Positions 1-12,100 of a stretch of 64,000 nt of DNA are shown one piece after another. Location: the NCBI GenBank assembly GCA_015227615.1, contig JAALGZ010000067.1, forward strand, positions 1 through 64,000, written 5' to 3'. How positions within the stretch are numbered: the stretch's first letter is position 1; every line of letters starts with the position of its first letter. The DNA comes from Labyrinthula sp. Ha (taxonomy: Eukaryota > Sar > Bigyra > Labyrinthulida > Labyrinthulaceae). The translations under genes and the position numbers were made by a program. The notes beneath the pieces were generated by a model. The model did no database searches. It was not told the origin of the DNA and saw only the letters and a program-made list of their open reading frames with translations.

Positions 1-2370
1 TTATGTGCGTTTTAGTATCCGAGTATCAAGGCAAAATTTAGCTTAGGAAAATCTGCCTCAGTAAAAGTCATTTTTCTCAGTCAATAATTCGTCTTTTTAA
101 ACCAAATAAAAATTTAAAATGTTTTAGATATTAATTTCAAAGATATTATAGCTTTTTTAAGTTTTTTTGTGTGAAAATACTAAGGTTAAATTACGTATTT
201 CTATATTTCAAGTATACTGTTCAATTTCAGGTCATATTTTTGCTTCTCTTGTATCTCGCTTAATTTTTATGCAAAGCACTATTGTAACTTATAAGACTTA
301 TTTTAAAAGTTTTTTTGTAGACGCTGATTTTTAAATTTTTTGTTTTTGAGGACTGAAAGATAACTTTCTAGTCTGTTCTTTTCACGTCATCCTGTATTTT
401 AGGTGAATTTGTCAATAACTGCAAAGATCATTTCTCAATGATTTTTTCGAGTTATGAAATAAAAAATACTGTTTTGAAAAGCTCTTTTAAATATCTTTTT
501 AGCCATATAAGATAATATATGATTCAAAAAGAATAAATTCATGTTGAACGCAAAATATCACCAAAATATGGCACATCCATTTTATATCGATCAGAAAACA
601 ATGAAGAAAAAGGTTACACCACCTCTGTAAACTGTCAACGTTAGTTTTTATATTCAACTTTTACCTAGGAGTAAGCAATAGTGTTTTATTTCTTTTGTTA
701 TTATGGGGTGGTAAAAACTTTATCAGCGATTTTTTCAGAAATGCAGTATAATGCCCATAAAATGAACAATACCTTTTCAACTCTTTTATGAAGCTCAAAA
801 CATATTGAAAACTAAGCTTAGCACTTGCTCACATAAAAATTTAGAGGAGTAAAACAATATAAAGTAAAAAAAAACACGATTACTGAAAATAAAGCATATA
901 GTATTTGTTACTTTTTGTCACGAAATCTTCCTCAAATACAATATTGTCGCCCACAATGTGTTTCACATTTAAAAAACCTTTCCAACCATGTATTTTGTCA
1001 AGGTATTTGATAAGGATGAGTACCTTAAACCTTTAAAAAGGTTAATTTTAGGGGTCCTTTTCACTAAGTATACAGATCTCTAAAAAAACATACATTGAAA
1101 CGTAACATCACGAAGAACAACTCCATAGATGATCTGATTCTTCACAGGTCCTAAGGATTTACTATATCTAACTTCTGAAACCATTTCTCAGGATATTTCT
1201 TCTCTAGTTAACTTTAACTGAGCTAAACTTCACTCAGAAAAGTCAAATGTTGAAAATCTGCACATCTGAAAATACGAAATCACTCAGTTTTGCTATAATC
1301 CCCTAAATTTTTGTACTAAGTGTCCCCAAACAACTAAAAAACACGACCGGTAACCTTTAATTCTGTTTTTTAGGATATTTTTAATATTTTTTTAAGCAAA
1401 AGTCGATATTGGGCTAAAATGCTGTTTTTATCAACTTCAATCCGTGTAATACCTCAAGAAATACTTGTTTAGAACCTGAACAGATCTTACCAGTCAAACG
1501 AACGGGTAAATTTAGGTCTAGAAACAGTTTTTTTCTTGGTGAATTTGAGTATTCTGTATAGACTTCATGACAATGTATCCTATTTCCAAGATCTCAGAAA
1601 CTCTGAAAAAGGATACTCTTAACTGTCAAATATTCCTGAATGGGTGATACCAAGTAACAAAACATCCTGAGAAATGGTAATCAACCAGAGGTATTGATGA
1701 TTTAGGGTTACTCCGAGTTTTGTTTGAGGAAACTCCAAGAACTTCCCTATTAATCTCAGCAATAGTTATTTCGGTTAATTTAACTTTACTCCAAACTCAA
1801 ACATAAAACAGCCAAAACTGAGCTTCAAATTATTTGAATACAATGAACTTAGACTCTAGCCTTATCTAGAATCAGTTTCTAGTAATTTAGAAAAGAAAAA
1901 AATAATGTTTGAGGCTTTTATTGGTTTTTATTATGTAGATCTCTATCATATAATTGCAAATTCATACATAAAAATACATGTTTTTTTAACTTTTACATAT
2001 GATAAACTGCTTAAAAATACATATAAATTGACATGGAAAGCGCTACTATAAATTAAAGAAGATCTATGTTTTTAGTTTTTGAAAAAAGTCATTATGTAGT
2101 CGTTTTTCTGGCGTATTTATGAAGAAAAGTGATACTTTTGTTTTTACAAGTTCAACATCTTAATCTTATTTTTATAAAACATGCTTAGTATCATTTTAAA
2201 GAGAAAAATCATATCTTTTTTTTGATATAAAAGTTTTTTGTAGTTTTTAATTAGAAGTTACCTATTCAGTTACAAGCTTTTCATTAAAAATACATTCTTG
2301 AAGTACTCAAACATGCAATAAGAGCCCAAAATATATACCAACTGAAACGCATCAAATAAGAGGATAAAGG
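1..2370. other. gene-free AT-rich stretch
   Basis: I see no supportable gene, RNA or complete mobile element. Open frames are short and of biased composition. The one structure noticed is a pair of opposite-facing copies of about 15 bases (around 1180-1195 and 1666-1680, core 'atcctgagaaatggt' and its reverse complement), which may be the remains of an inverted repeat. Confidence 0.5.
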
Positions 2371-2631
2371 GACGAACTATGGAATTCAACGACAAAAAAA
2401 GACATCCCAAAGTATACGGATACGGCTTTGAAAGCAGAAGAAGTTGAAGTAGAAAAAAGATTGAAGTTGAAGAAGAATCAGGGAAGAGCGAGGAAAGCAT
2501 TCTACAGTGGAGTTGAGCTTAAGGGTAAGCTAAATTCAGAAAGAAACAAGAGCAAATTGAAAGCTCTAAAGTTTCTAAAAGAAATTCCTGAGTCTGTTTT
2601 AGAAGATTTTGATAAACTTAATATTGTATAA
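2371..2631 (+). other. charged ORF fragment, unassigned
   Basis: An open frame of about 86 codons runs to a TAA with no ATG of its own. It is rich in Lys and Glu and looks like a helical, coiled-coil-like C-terminus (for example 'EEVEVEKRLKLKKNQ' and 'LKFLKEIPESVLEDF'). It lies about 670 bases upstream of the hAT transposase on the same strand. It could be the last exon of a degraded host gene or a passenger of the hAT element. I recognise no family. The composition is more protein-like than its surroundings, but coding status is uncertain. Confidence 0.22.
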
Positions 2632-3303
2632 ACTCTAACTAAATAAGAATTGTTTTTCGTATTTTCTATCTTCATATGTATTTATATTTATTGTCGTTTT
2701 ATGTGCGTCTCTGTTGTGGCAGAGAAAACAACCTTCATTTATGTTAAAAGTATCGTTACCGTTAAAAGCCCTATATTCTTAGGCAAACTTCTTAGAACAA
2801 CTAAACTACTTATCAATAAATTATTGGAATCCAATATACCTTGGTGTCTCCTATATCATCTTCTAACGGTAAGTTTGTTAACTTTTCCCCTACAGCTTGG
2901 ACCTGGTCTCTGGTTGAGTCACAACTCCTTGAGGTATTTAATACCCTACTGACACAATAAGGTAAAATATGTGCAAACTTTTAACTATTTCATTAAGTAG
3001 CACTAGAAAACTTGCACACTCAGCAGCTTCTGTGGAACTTAATATTTATAGACAGTCAAACAAGTGTATTGGTTAACTAGCATAGGAAAAAAGCAAAATC
3101 CAACCAAAAAACGAATACGTCGGAAAACGATGAAGGACAAAACAGTCGTTTTCTTCTTATTATTCTTTAGGAACCACCGGAAATAGCCATAAACTGAAGT
3201 GGAAAATAATAAAAACTCGCAAAACTGTACTTTTACGTCTTATTATTTATTCTTAGGTCAAACAATACTGAAATAAATATCAAAAACGAAGAAGAAAGAA
3301 ACC
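2632..3303. other. 5' flank of the hAT transposase
   Basis: No gene is seen. This would be the left subterminal part of the hAT element if the element starts upstream. I searched by eye for a left terminal repeat matching the right-end candidate (TAGGGGTGTTATTTG) and found none, so the left boundary is unresolved. Confidence 0.4.
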
Positions 3304-5523
3304 ATGGATAAAGAAATTGACTTGACTCAGGTCTCCACTTCATGCAGTATATCTGTCTCTGCTACAAGAACTTCAACTGCTTCTTCTATTTCAAATCAAC
3401 AGCCAGAAGCCAAGCGTCAAAAGATCAAGAATAAGGCTGAAGCATGGAAGAAGAACTTTCAGGATTATGTAGGAAGATCTTCAGGAAAGCAAGATACACC
3501 TTCAGCAAGCAAACGGAGCAGAACAAAGGTGAAAAGAAGCAAGGCCTATGAATATTTTAAGTTAGATGAAGTGGATGAAACTCGGATGCTATGCAACGAG
3601 TGTGGAGTTTCTGTTAACTATACGAACAAGAACACGACCGCGATGCTTAATCATATGGGAAAGTGCCAGAATATTATATTGAAAGAAAAGGAAAAGTCTC
3701 GGAAGAAGATTGGTGGCGGAATTTCGAGGTTTTTGTTGAGCCAGAGCTCTACTCAGGCTAGGGGTCAACATGCCTTTGGAGTGAAGGGAAGTTCAAGTGC
3801 CAATGATGCAGATAAAGCAGTTTATGAAGCTCAGAGGAAGGCTGTTGTCATACTGAAGCAAAGTTTTGGATTCTGGAGTAAACCTTGCATTGTGGACGTT
3901 GTTCGAGCCCTTCATCCTGAGCACAAACCTGTTGGACGACAACGCTTCAAGAAGGATATTATGAATGATTACAAGAAGGCTAAGAAGCTTATAGCAGTGG
4001 ATTTGATGAAGCAGGTCAAGAGTGGAAGTTTCAGTATAACATGCGATAACTGGTCTTCAACATGTTACAAAGGCTATATGATGTTGACTCTGCATTGGAT
4101 AACTGAAAGCTTTCAGATGAAAAGGTTGGGGCTTTCCTTTGATAGACACAGAGGAAAACACGATGGTGGAGCAAACTGCAACTTGATCATGGCTACGTTG
4201 AAGGAGTTTGGGATCCAACATAACGTTGTTAGCATTACAACGGATAACGGAAGCGACATGCTCTCTGCTGGTAAAAGGTTGCATAGTATATTGTTGCAAG
4301 AAGAGGAAAAAGCAACAAGCGAAGGAAAAGTACCTATTGTCCCTGTTTTGAAGCTGGATGACTTTCATTTTTGCTGCATGGCCCATGTGAACAACTTGAT
4401 TACAAAAGAAGTATTAAAGCATCTCAAGAACCAGTTGTATCGAGCTAGAAGGTTCAGGCTTTATTTTAATGGAACAGCAAGACAAGGGCTATGGGAAGCA
4501 GCTGTAGAAGCATGTGGTTTCAAGGGTAAAGACGATGCAAAGTTGCCAAGTATCGATGTTGCTACAAGATGGGACAGCATGTTCCTTTTTCTACAAGCCT
4601 TGGTGAAGAAGAAAGATATTATCTTAGAAGTCCAGGAAAAGATGCCAGCTGATAGAGAGTTTAAAATGGTAAAGCTTAATGAGTCGGAGTTTCATGTCAT
4701 GAGTTTCATTGCAGATATGTTGAAGCTGAGCTATCTGGTAACGACGCGGGCTTCGATTAGCACACAGGTGACTGTCTGTTATAGAAGAAAGATGTTTCAA
4801 GCTCTATTTAAGTCATTAAGGGAAATAAAACAGAAGTGTAGTGATCCTCCCTATGAAGTTGCTGAGCATTTTGGCGATGAATTTCTAAAAGTATTGGAGG
4901 ACTTGGCTACTGGAATTGAGTCTGCACTTAGGAAAAAGGTGGCTGCATATCAAAACCTGTTTGTTGATTCCAAGGTTGTTTTACTCACGGAAATATTGAG
5001 CAAGAAGGTTTACAAAAACACCGAGGTAGTTACTGGATCTTCTACTTGGCAGAAGCACAAAGCTGTTTTGATGGAGTTTATTGCCACTGTTCACAACAAA
5101 GAAGTTTTGAAGCGGCAAGTCAAGAAGCGAGTGCAGCCTATGGTGGTGGAACGAAGCCTGGATGATTTTTCAGATGAAGATGATGATGAAACCATACATG
5201 CTTTGGATATGGAGGACTCTAAAAGGGTGGAGGCGTTTCTAGCTGAAAAGAGATTACCAAAAGGATATTCGACACTGAACTTTTGGAGGGAGAAGAGGTT
5301 CACTTATCCATTGCTTGCAGTTTTAGCTAGAAGATATCTTTGCATCCAGACAAGCAGCGTTGATTCTGAGCGAAGTTTTTCCCATGCTAAAAAAACGTTT
5401 GTTGGCAAAGAAGCGCTGAAGGATGAAACGTTTAAGACTCTGATGGATTTAAGAGAATACTACTTTTATCTGGATCCTGAGTTGTGTCGGAGCCTGAAGC
5501 AAATGGAGGGGAAAGATGATTAG
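3304..5523 (+). CDS. hAT-superfamily transposase with BED zinc finger, apparently intact
   Basis: This is a 739-residue transposase in a single open frame. It would bind the ends of its own element and move it by cut-and-paste. A BED-type zinc finger spans about residues 82-122, with Cys/Cys and a His..Cys pair ('LCNECG', 'MLNHMGKC'). The RNase H-fold core shows the first acidic residue at D248 ('CDNWSS'), the second at D314 ('TTDNGSD'), and the hAT 'CMAHVNN' motif near residue 360. The C-terminal dimerisation region carries the third acidic residue E689 in 'SVDSERSFS', after 'LNFWREKR'. All three catalytic positions and the finger are present with no interruption, and the length is normal for the family. 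The start ATG follows 'aaacc'. This element may have moved recently or may be domesticated; the sequence alone does not separate these. Confidence 0.93.
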   Translation: MDKEIDLTQVSTSCSISVSATRTSTASSISNQQPEAKRQKIKNKAEAWKKNFQDYVGRSSGKQDTPSASKRSRTKVKRSKAYEYFKLDEVDETRMLCNECGVSVNYTNKNTTAMLNHMGKCQNIILKEKEKSRKKIGGGISRFLLSQSSTQARGQHAFGVKGSSSANDADKAVYEAQRKAVVILKQSFGFWSKPCIVDVVRALHPEHKPVGRQRFKKDIMNDYKKAKKLIAVDLMKQVKSGSFSITCDNWSSTCYKGYMMLTLHWITESFQMKRLGLSFDRHRGKHDGGANCNLIMATLKEFGIQHNVVSITTDNGSDMLSAGKRLHSILLQEEEKATSEGKVPIVPVLKLDDFHFCCMAHVNNLITKEVLKHLKNQLYRARRFRLYFNGTARQGLWEAAVEACGFKGKDDAKLPSIDVATRWDSMFLFLQALVKKKDIILEVQEKMPADREFKMVKLNESEFHVMSFIADMLKLSYLVTTRASISTQVTVCYRRKMFQALFKSLREIKQKCSDPPYEVAEHFGDEFLKVLEDLATGIESALRKKVAAYQNLFVDSKVVLLTEILSKKVYKNTEVVTGSSTWQKHKAVLMEFIATVHNKEVLKRQVKKRVQPMVVERSLDDFSDEDDDETIHALDMEDSKRVEAFLAEKRLPKGYSTLNFWREKRFTYPLLAVLARRYLCIQTSSVDSERSFSHAKKTFVGKEALKDETFKTLMDLREYYFYLDPELCRSLKQMEGKDD

Positions 5524-5784
5524 CATAAAGAAGTTAACATTTAAAAAATATTTTATAGTAGTCAGGTAGGGTTGTTTTCCCACATGTTTACATTCCTCCT
5601 TCAACTCCTTTGGTTTTAAAATTTACGGTGAAGTTGGGATATTAATGTGAAGATTCTTGTGGTTTCATGCTAAAAACTTAAAAGTACTTAATAAATTTAC
5701 ACAGTAACTTCGAGTTCAGAACGTTAAAGCTTAGTTTGCCTCAAATTGAGGTTAGAAAAGAAACTAAAAAGTACGAAACAAACG

Positions 5785-5925
5785 TTAAACTTCCTGTGCA
5801 AGGTGTTCTTCTAGATCATTCTCACGTTTACGTCTCTCCCTCTCCATATCCTCTACCATCAAGTGCCAAAGTAACGCGGTAAATATCGTCAGCAACACGA
5901 ATATTGCAATATCAATGTCTTTCAT
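5785..5925 (-). CDS. small single-pass membrane protein (46 residues)
   Basis: A minus-strand ATG-to-TAA frame of 46 codons. Residues 4-22 are strongly hydrophobic ('IDIAIFVLLTIFTALLW'). A very charged tail follows ('EDMERERRKRENDLEEH'), which looks like a short amphipathic or coiled helix. This is the layout of a tail-exposed micro-membrane protein. It lies antisense between the hAT transposase and the candidate right terminus of that element, so it could be a host microprotein, an element passenger or chance. I recognise no family. The tight hydrophobic-then-charged organisation without a stop is the only support. Confidence 0.33.
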   Translation of the reverse strand: MKDIDIAIFVLLTIFTALLWHLMVEDMERERRKRENDLEEHLAQEV

Positions 5926-6037
5926 TAGTTTTGTCCAGTTATTTCTTTTTTCGAACACGTAAAACTTAAGGTTCAGTTCAATTAATAGTTGGATTTTGAA
6001 TTAAAATGGGGTTCTCAAGACTTGGGCTATAGGGCCC

Positions 6038-6180
6038 AATTTATTATTGATTATTATTTGATATTCAAAATGAAAATTCTTTTATTGATAATCAATTAAA
6101 CTGCAAATTCTATTATTGATAATCAGAATCAAAATGATTATCAAATAATTATTGATAATTTTTATCAAATAACACCCCTA
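6038..6180. repeat. subterminal inverted/direct repeat block of the hAT element
   Basis: At least five copies of a 'ttgataatc' / 'gattatcaa' word occur in both orientations within about 140 bases, ending at 'acaccccta'. Multiple short subterminal repeats next to the terminus are known transposase-binding sites in hAT elements. Calling them that here is an inference from position and arrangement. Confidence 0.5.
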
Positions 6181-8106
6181 ACTGCAATAGAAGCTATCCT
6201 TGATAAGCTAGCATGCTCGTCTGAATACTTTGATTTCAAGTCTCGATGTTCAATCTAACTGAACAAAAACTTCTTCAAATCAGGCATTGAATTCTCTCTC
6301 GGTTTAGTTGTGCATTATTTCGAGTCTTGTTGCGCCCCATAGTTCAAATTTTAGTATAGTTACACCCAGCTGCTAACCTCATCCCATATAAAGAAGTTTC
6401 TTATGATTTATGATTAAATTCGTGTTAGGCGCTATCGTTGTACTATGCCCTGGCTTTCTACCATTTTCCGGATATCTCATTCGAGACTACAAGCTGAAAG
6501 GTTAGTGCTGCGAGGGTATATGTTCCTTTCTGTGCAGTCTTTTGTATCAGCGATAACATAATTGCTAATTAAGTATTAAACTTAGGTCTTCCAATAGTAT
6601 ATTTTTATAACGTTCTACTGTTATTTCTATTATAGCATAAACAATTTTTTAATTGTAAATGTGATTCTTTTATATTTATTTTGATAGTATATTTTAATTT
6701 ATTTCTATGTTTTTTTTTTATATTTGCGGGAAAATCTTAAGAAATATTCGATATAAATTATACTTGACCATATTATTGGCTAATTTACCCATAAATGAGA
6801 AGATAAGTTCACTGCTTTAAGAAGATAGGGATATTGTTAAGCATGTATTATAATAACGGGAAAATCTTTGCGCAAATTATATATGAGATTTAAAGATATA
6901 TAGACCGTCTCATGTATATAATTTTTTTTCTTCTCGTCTTGTAAAAGCTACATTTTGTAGATTTTCGCAGGATGTAAAAAAAAGATACAGGTACTTAACT
7001 TTATGTTTATAAAAGTTAAAACAAGCGAGTGTCTAATCCTGAAAGGTTGAGATTATATACTAGTATAGCTTGTACGCTTTCGCTGTTTCGAGTTTTCCCT
7101 TGTAACAAAAAAAAGAGCCTCGCACTTGTATTAGCTACTTTGGAAAACCTAAATGTTAGAGATGACTAGGATTGCACTTTAGATTTTTCAATTCATTGGA
7201 AGGAAAACTAACTTCCACAAAGAACAAAAAGGGAAATATCCTTTTCATTGATAATGAGCAAAAAAAAGGCGAAAATCCTAGTCCTCTATCCTCTTATCAT
7301 TATAGGTTTTCTTTAGTTTGTATCTTCAATCTGGCTATGCTACAACCAATTTCTTTGAATCAAAACAAGACATACTATTTTGTTCATGGTTGAGCTTCTC
7401 AGCAGTTTATTCATATAATATTTTGAAAGATAGTCTTGCCTCTTGAAACATATTTCAATCGAATAATAAGAGCCACGAAAACTTAAGAAAATAAAAAAAA
7501 AATATTTTTTACTCTTTGAAACGAGACCCTTTCCTTATTATAAAACCAAGCATTGTATTTTTTATTTCAATATTATTAAAAAAAAAACTCTCAGAAGATA
7601 TATAAATGATCAAAAAAATCTAGTTTTCTCAATCAAATGATTAAAAAAAAATTCATAAAGGTTGTTCATTTATCGGTAAAAAAGTAGAAATTAAACCAAG
7701 TTTTTTTTTTTTAATTCAGATATTCAATTCTGAATTTTAAAGAAAGTATTCTAAATATTCTATTTTCTAAAAAATTCCTATTTTCTAAAATCCGAATAAA
7801 AAATATTTCGATGAGAAGGGTTTTAATTTAGTACATTTCCCGGAAAAACCGTAAAAGTCTCGGGAAAAAATTGTAAATATAAAAAATGAAATAACTTCAT
7901 TAAATGGGAATAAGAATATATAAATTACGAATATTTCTTTAATTATAAGAAAACTCCGTAATATAGTATATAAATAAATGGGTAAGAACTGAAATAGTTA
8001 ATCGGAAGTTTCCAGTAGCTGGTATTTAATATAAACTTTATTCTTATCCGTACGTATTTTCAGCATAAAAAATAAATAATAACAAAAACAAAAATAAAAC
8101 AAAAAT
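6181..8106. other. intergenic, no gene seen
   Basis: A minus-strand-free and plus-strand-free AT-rich stretch. A 31-codon ATG frame at about 6411 has a signal-peptide-like start ('MIKFVLGAIVVLC') but ends at once and is too short to call. The last 300 bases, rich in A and T runs, hold the upstream region of the dehydrogenase gene. Confidence 0.5.
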
Positions 8107-9190
8107 ATGAATATGAATTTGGGAAAAAGTGACTATTTTGGAGGAATAAAAGCTCAACACTATGACGATTTTGTGCATAAACTTCCTGATTTGAGTGAAA
8201 AGACAGTTTGCATAACAGGATCAACATCTGGACTTGTATAAACTATGTTGTCGTTTTATTTATTAGGGTTTTTGGACAGTGATTGCAGCAATAAGAAAAA
8301 ATGCAAAGTCAATATTTCTTCTTAATAGAGAATCTGAAAGAGTGTTTAAAAGTATGGAAAGCTTTGAAAACGAGAAAGAAAACTGTAAAAGTAAAACTTT
8401 GTTAATAAATATTCCTTGTGATCTTTCTTCTTTTACTTCAATAAGAAAAGGTGTTGAAATTATGGATAAGGAATTAAAAGAACTTGATTTAGATATTCAT
8501 ATATTAATAAACAATGCAGGAATTGGATCTCTTATAAAAACAAATATTGAGACAGAAGATGGGTTTCATTCATGTATGCAAATTGATTATTTAGGACACT
8601 TTTTACTTACAAAGTTGTTATTTCCATATTTATTGAAAGCATCAAAAACTCAAGAAGTTCGAATTGTTCAACATTCGTCATTTTTTAGAAATATCGGTTC
8701 TAAAAAAATAAATAAGTTATATTTTACACAAGATAAAATAAAAACTTCAAATGCTGAAGTTTATCATCAAGCTAAATTAGGAAATATGTGTTTTGCTCAA
8801 GCATTGTTTAAAAAACTAAAAGGAACAAATATTAAATCTTTAGTTGCTGAACCTGGATTATCAGAAACAGAACTATTAAGAAAACAAGAAGGTGTTATTG
8901 CTAATTTATATGGCTGGAGTTTAGTTGGATTAACAAAATTAGGTGTTATGGGAGTTCAAGCACCTGAAGATGGAGCACTTTCACTTATTCAATGTGCATT
9001 TGGTTCTTCAGAAGAAGTTCATTCAGGTGATTTTTATAAGCCAACGACGTTTACAACTGGAATTCCTGTGAAGATAATTAGTGAAGGAAAATGTGATAGT
9101 TCTGTTGAATATGCAACTTTAGATGTTGATAATCAGAGAAATCTTTGGAAGTATTCTGAAGAAGCTATTGGTGAAGAATTTATAATTTAG
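8107..9190 (+). CDS. short-chain dehydrogenase/reductase, one 31-nt intron
   Basis: A classical SDR-fold NAD(P)-dependent oxidoreductase of 350 residues. Exons are 8107-8235 and 8267-9190; the intron at 8236-8266 (GTATAA..TATTAG) splits the cofactor loop. Joining the exons restores 'TGSTSGLG', the TGxxxGxG nucleotide-binding motif, at about residues 37-44. The structural motif NNAG is at 125-128 and the catalytic YxxxK is Y209..K213 ('YHQAK'). The order and spacing resemble the retinol-dehydrogenase/WW-oxidoreductase-like SDRs, but the substrate cannot be read from sequence. No transit peptide or membrane segment is obvious. The start is the first ATG of the frame; a second in-frame ATG is two codons on. 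It stands alone, more than 2 kb from other host genes. Confidence 0.9.
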
Positions 9191-12100
9191 TTAAATATTT
9201 GTTTTAGGTTGATTTGTATATTAGTTGTATGATTTGATTTTAATTTTAAGATACATATCTTGAATATTATTTTCGTGTAGTTTTTTTCTTACAGTGTTAT
9301 TATTGAAAAAAAAATAGGGGGGTCCTCAAAATATTTTATCATATTTTAACTCCCGTTTGGGTTCAAGAATTTGACAGTAAGATTGAATTCATGAATGTCT
9401 TGTATAAGATTTTTTCCCTTTGCTAGATAGGTTCAGCCATTTTAACTTGTTGTTCTGCATGAAAATGACATTTGAAAATAATCTCTTGCAACTTCCATTA
9501 CTGAAGATTAAGAAGTTTTTTTTTCTGCACAGATTTCGTAAAGAATAGGGTTTCGATTAGGATTAAATAATATTAACTTCTTTATCACTCTCACTCTCTC
9601 TCTCTCTCTCTTTATGACTAACTCATATATTTCTCAGAATTTAACTTGAAAATATCATCATTTCATCTCACAAAGAAATTTCTCTTTGTGTTCATTACCT
9701 TGTCTTTCTTCGGACTAAGAATTATTTAACTGGAAATATTCCTCCTAGTTTTATAACCTAAAAACTAACAAAGATATTTCTAGTACAAATATTGAGCTTT
9801 TCAAAACAACTTCAAAAATTCCACTTTTTATCTATGGAATGTTTTTATGACTAGAAAAAAGAATGTTTTTGATGCGTTTTTCAGTAAACATATAGTGAAT
9901 AATTCCTGATAGAGTTGAGAAATTGATTAAGTTATATTCAAGAAACATATTAGAAAGGTGATTCTAAGCATCCACCAGAGTTATGATCCCATCAACGAAG
10001 GATTAAGGGAATATAATTTGGCTTATATACTTTATTAGGAGTTAATCTTTGGTGCATAAAGAAATAACTTTCTCGCAAGCTTCAGTAGGTGTAAAACACT
10101 GGTGATTAGCTTATATTAGTTTTTTATATATCTCGTGATCTCTACTATTGACTTCACCTCCTTGTGATGAGACCAATGCATCTCATCTTCTCTTTATGTA
10201 CCAATTTTCAGGGTATATCCTATATTTTTAAGGTTGGTCTAGAGTTGGTGAAACCTAACCGAGTAGTTGTCTATATATAGGACTAATTATAGTTCAATTA
10301 ACGAGAATAGTTTTCCTGTTTCTAATAGCCTCTTATTAATGTAGTAAATATAACCAAGGTTTAGCTTCTTGTGAAACATATCTTCATAAGGATTCCTAGC
10401 TCATTAACATTCTTAATAACTATAGTCAAAGTAAAATTAGCTTATCGCTTAGGAAATTATTATTCTAATTAGATGCTTAGAGTAATTATCAGTTCCTGTT
10501 TCCCTTCGGAATAAATTCTTATAATACCTGTTTTGAGTGGCATCTGTAGTGAGTTTAATGGATGTTGTTTTTCTTTCCCTGATCAATTTCACTGTTTATA
10601 GGCTTAATGTTTCTCTTCTCCTTAGAATATTATCTGTGATATCTTGGTCAATTGCTCTTAAGACACTAGCACTTGAAATAATAAAGTGCTCTGTTAATAG
10701 CTTTTCTTGGGTTTCATAATGTTTCCTCATAATTCCTATGACCCTAGATTATATTTCTCCCTATCTTCATATACGGATTTTTAATTATTGTTAAAAAATA
10801 ATTAAGAAACTGGTGATCTATTCCTAATGATCAACTATGATAACTAAGACCCTAAAGTGCAATAATACCACTTAGGTCAACTAAACACTTAAACATTTCA
10901 CATAACCAGTGCTTTCTCACTGGAATATAAAAGAAGCTGTAAGTTTGTTATTCTATTTCTCTTATTGCAATGGATTCCTTTAACTGAATAATATAATTGT
11001 AGCTGACCACAAACATATAAATTCTATTTATAACTATACGTTTAAATTAAAACCGAGAACAAAAACATCCTAAAATAGGTTCTACATGTACTTACCTTTT
11101 CCATTACATTTCTTAATCAAGAATTTAATATCTATCTTTCTTAAATCTTTTTTGTATAACCCTCTCAGTGTGAAATCTTCCAGTTTTACTATCACCCATT
11201 AATAGAAGTTGAAGTTTGTTAAAAGAGAGTTTTTTATCATCGATATCTTGTAATATAATTTACATACTATGTAAATATTACTTTTATTCTTTATCCGATT
11301 TTTTGGCATCCGAATATATAATAGAAGGATGTTTCGCAACTAGTCTTATGCAATCGGTTTCAAGATATTCTATACTTTTTAGTTCAAGACTAGAAAATAA
11401 AAAAATCATTTAATTTACGTAAAAAGCACATGAAATAACATCAAGTACATGCTCTAAAACTGTAACAATTTTTTCCCCATACATTCCTTGCTCTCCCCTT
11501 ACAAAACTCTAAGTAATAAGATGTGTTACCGATAAAATCCTTAAATGGGATCTTCTTGATAGTACTTGAAATAGTATTGATAACTCAGCCACACTGAACT
11601 GATTTTATAAAAACAGAAAAAAAAGAACTACAATGGGAAAGTTAACCCTTATCTTTCTTATCTGACTCTGTTACTAATGAATAAACTTATAGATTTAAAA
11701 ACTTGTATTCCACACTGTATAAATCTAATATCAATTAGAAATAAAAATAATGCTTAACATAACTTAAATTAGAAAGAAGCTCAACTCTAGACAGAATACT
11801 GAAAATTTCAGGAGTGTTGAGGTAGCTGATATACCTAGTCTTTAAAGATAAGAGACAAAAGGCCTCTAACAGCCAACCTTAGGAAACAATGCCAACAACA
11901 AGAGCCATCCTTCTATCACAAAATAAAGTGGGTAATTAGAAAACTATATTATTTCAGAACAGAATATTTTTCCTTATATCAGTTATCACTTCATTCACAT
12001 TCATGTTTCCAACAAGAGCCCAAATAGTTCTTATAAAGGTTTCTTTGTTTACAAATATCTGGAACTTATTTAGAATTGTATACTAGATATGTAGTCAAGG

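Larger units (their letters stand above)
3304..6180 (+). mobile_element. hAT DNA transposon, right end tentative, left end not found
   Basis: The transposase ORF is followed by about 650 bases that end in a block of repeated 'ttgataatc/gattatcaa' words and then 'aacacccctaactgc'. Read on the minus strand, this end begins TAGGGGTGTTATTTG, which resembles the TAGGG/CAGGG termini common in hAT elements. I found no matching left terminus or 8-bp target-site duplication. The start given here is therefore the ORF start, not the element end. Element identity is certain from the transposase; the right boundary is an inference. Confidence 0.5.

Noticed and set aside
2650-2952. 100-codon plus-strand frame
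   Set aside because: It has no ATG start, is hydrophobic and Cys/Leu rich, as random A/T-rich sequence reads, and matches no family.
6411-6503. 31-codon frame with a signal-peptide-like start
   Set aside because: Too short, ends immediately after the hydrophobic part, no continuation through a plausible intron was found.
10537-11413. two short hydrophobic frames
   Set aside because: Low-complexity composition in a long gene desert; no motif.
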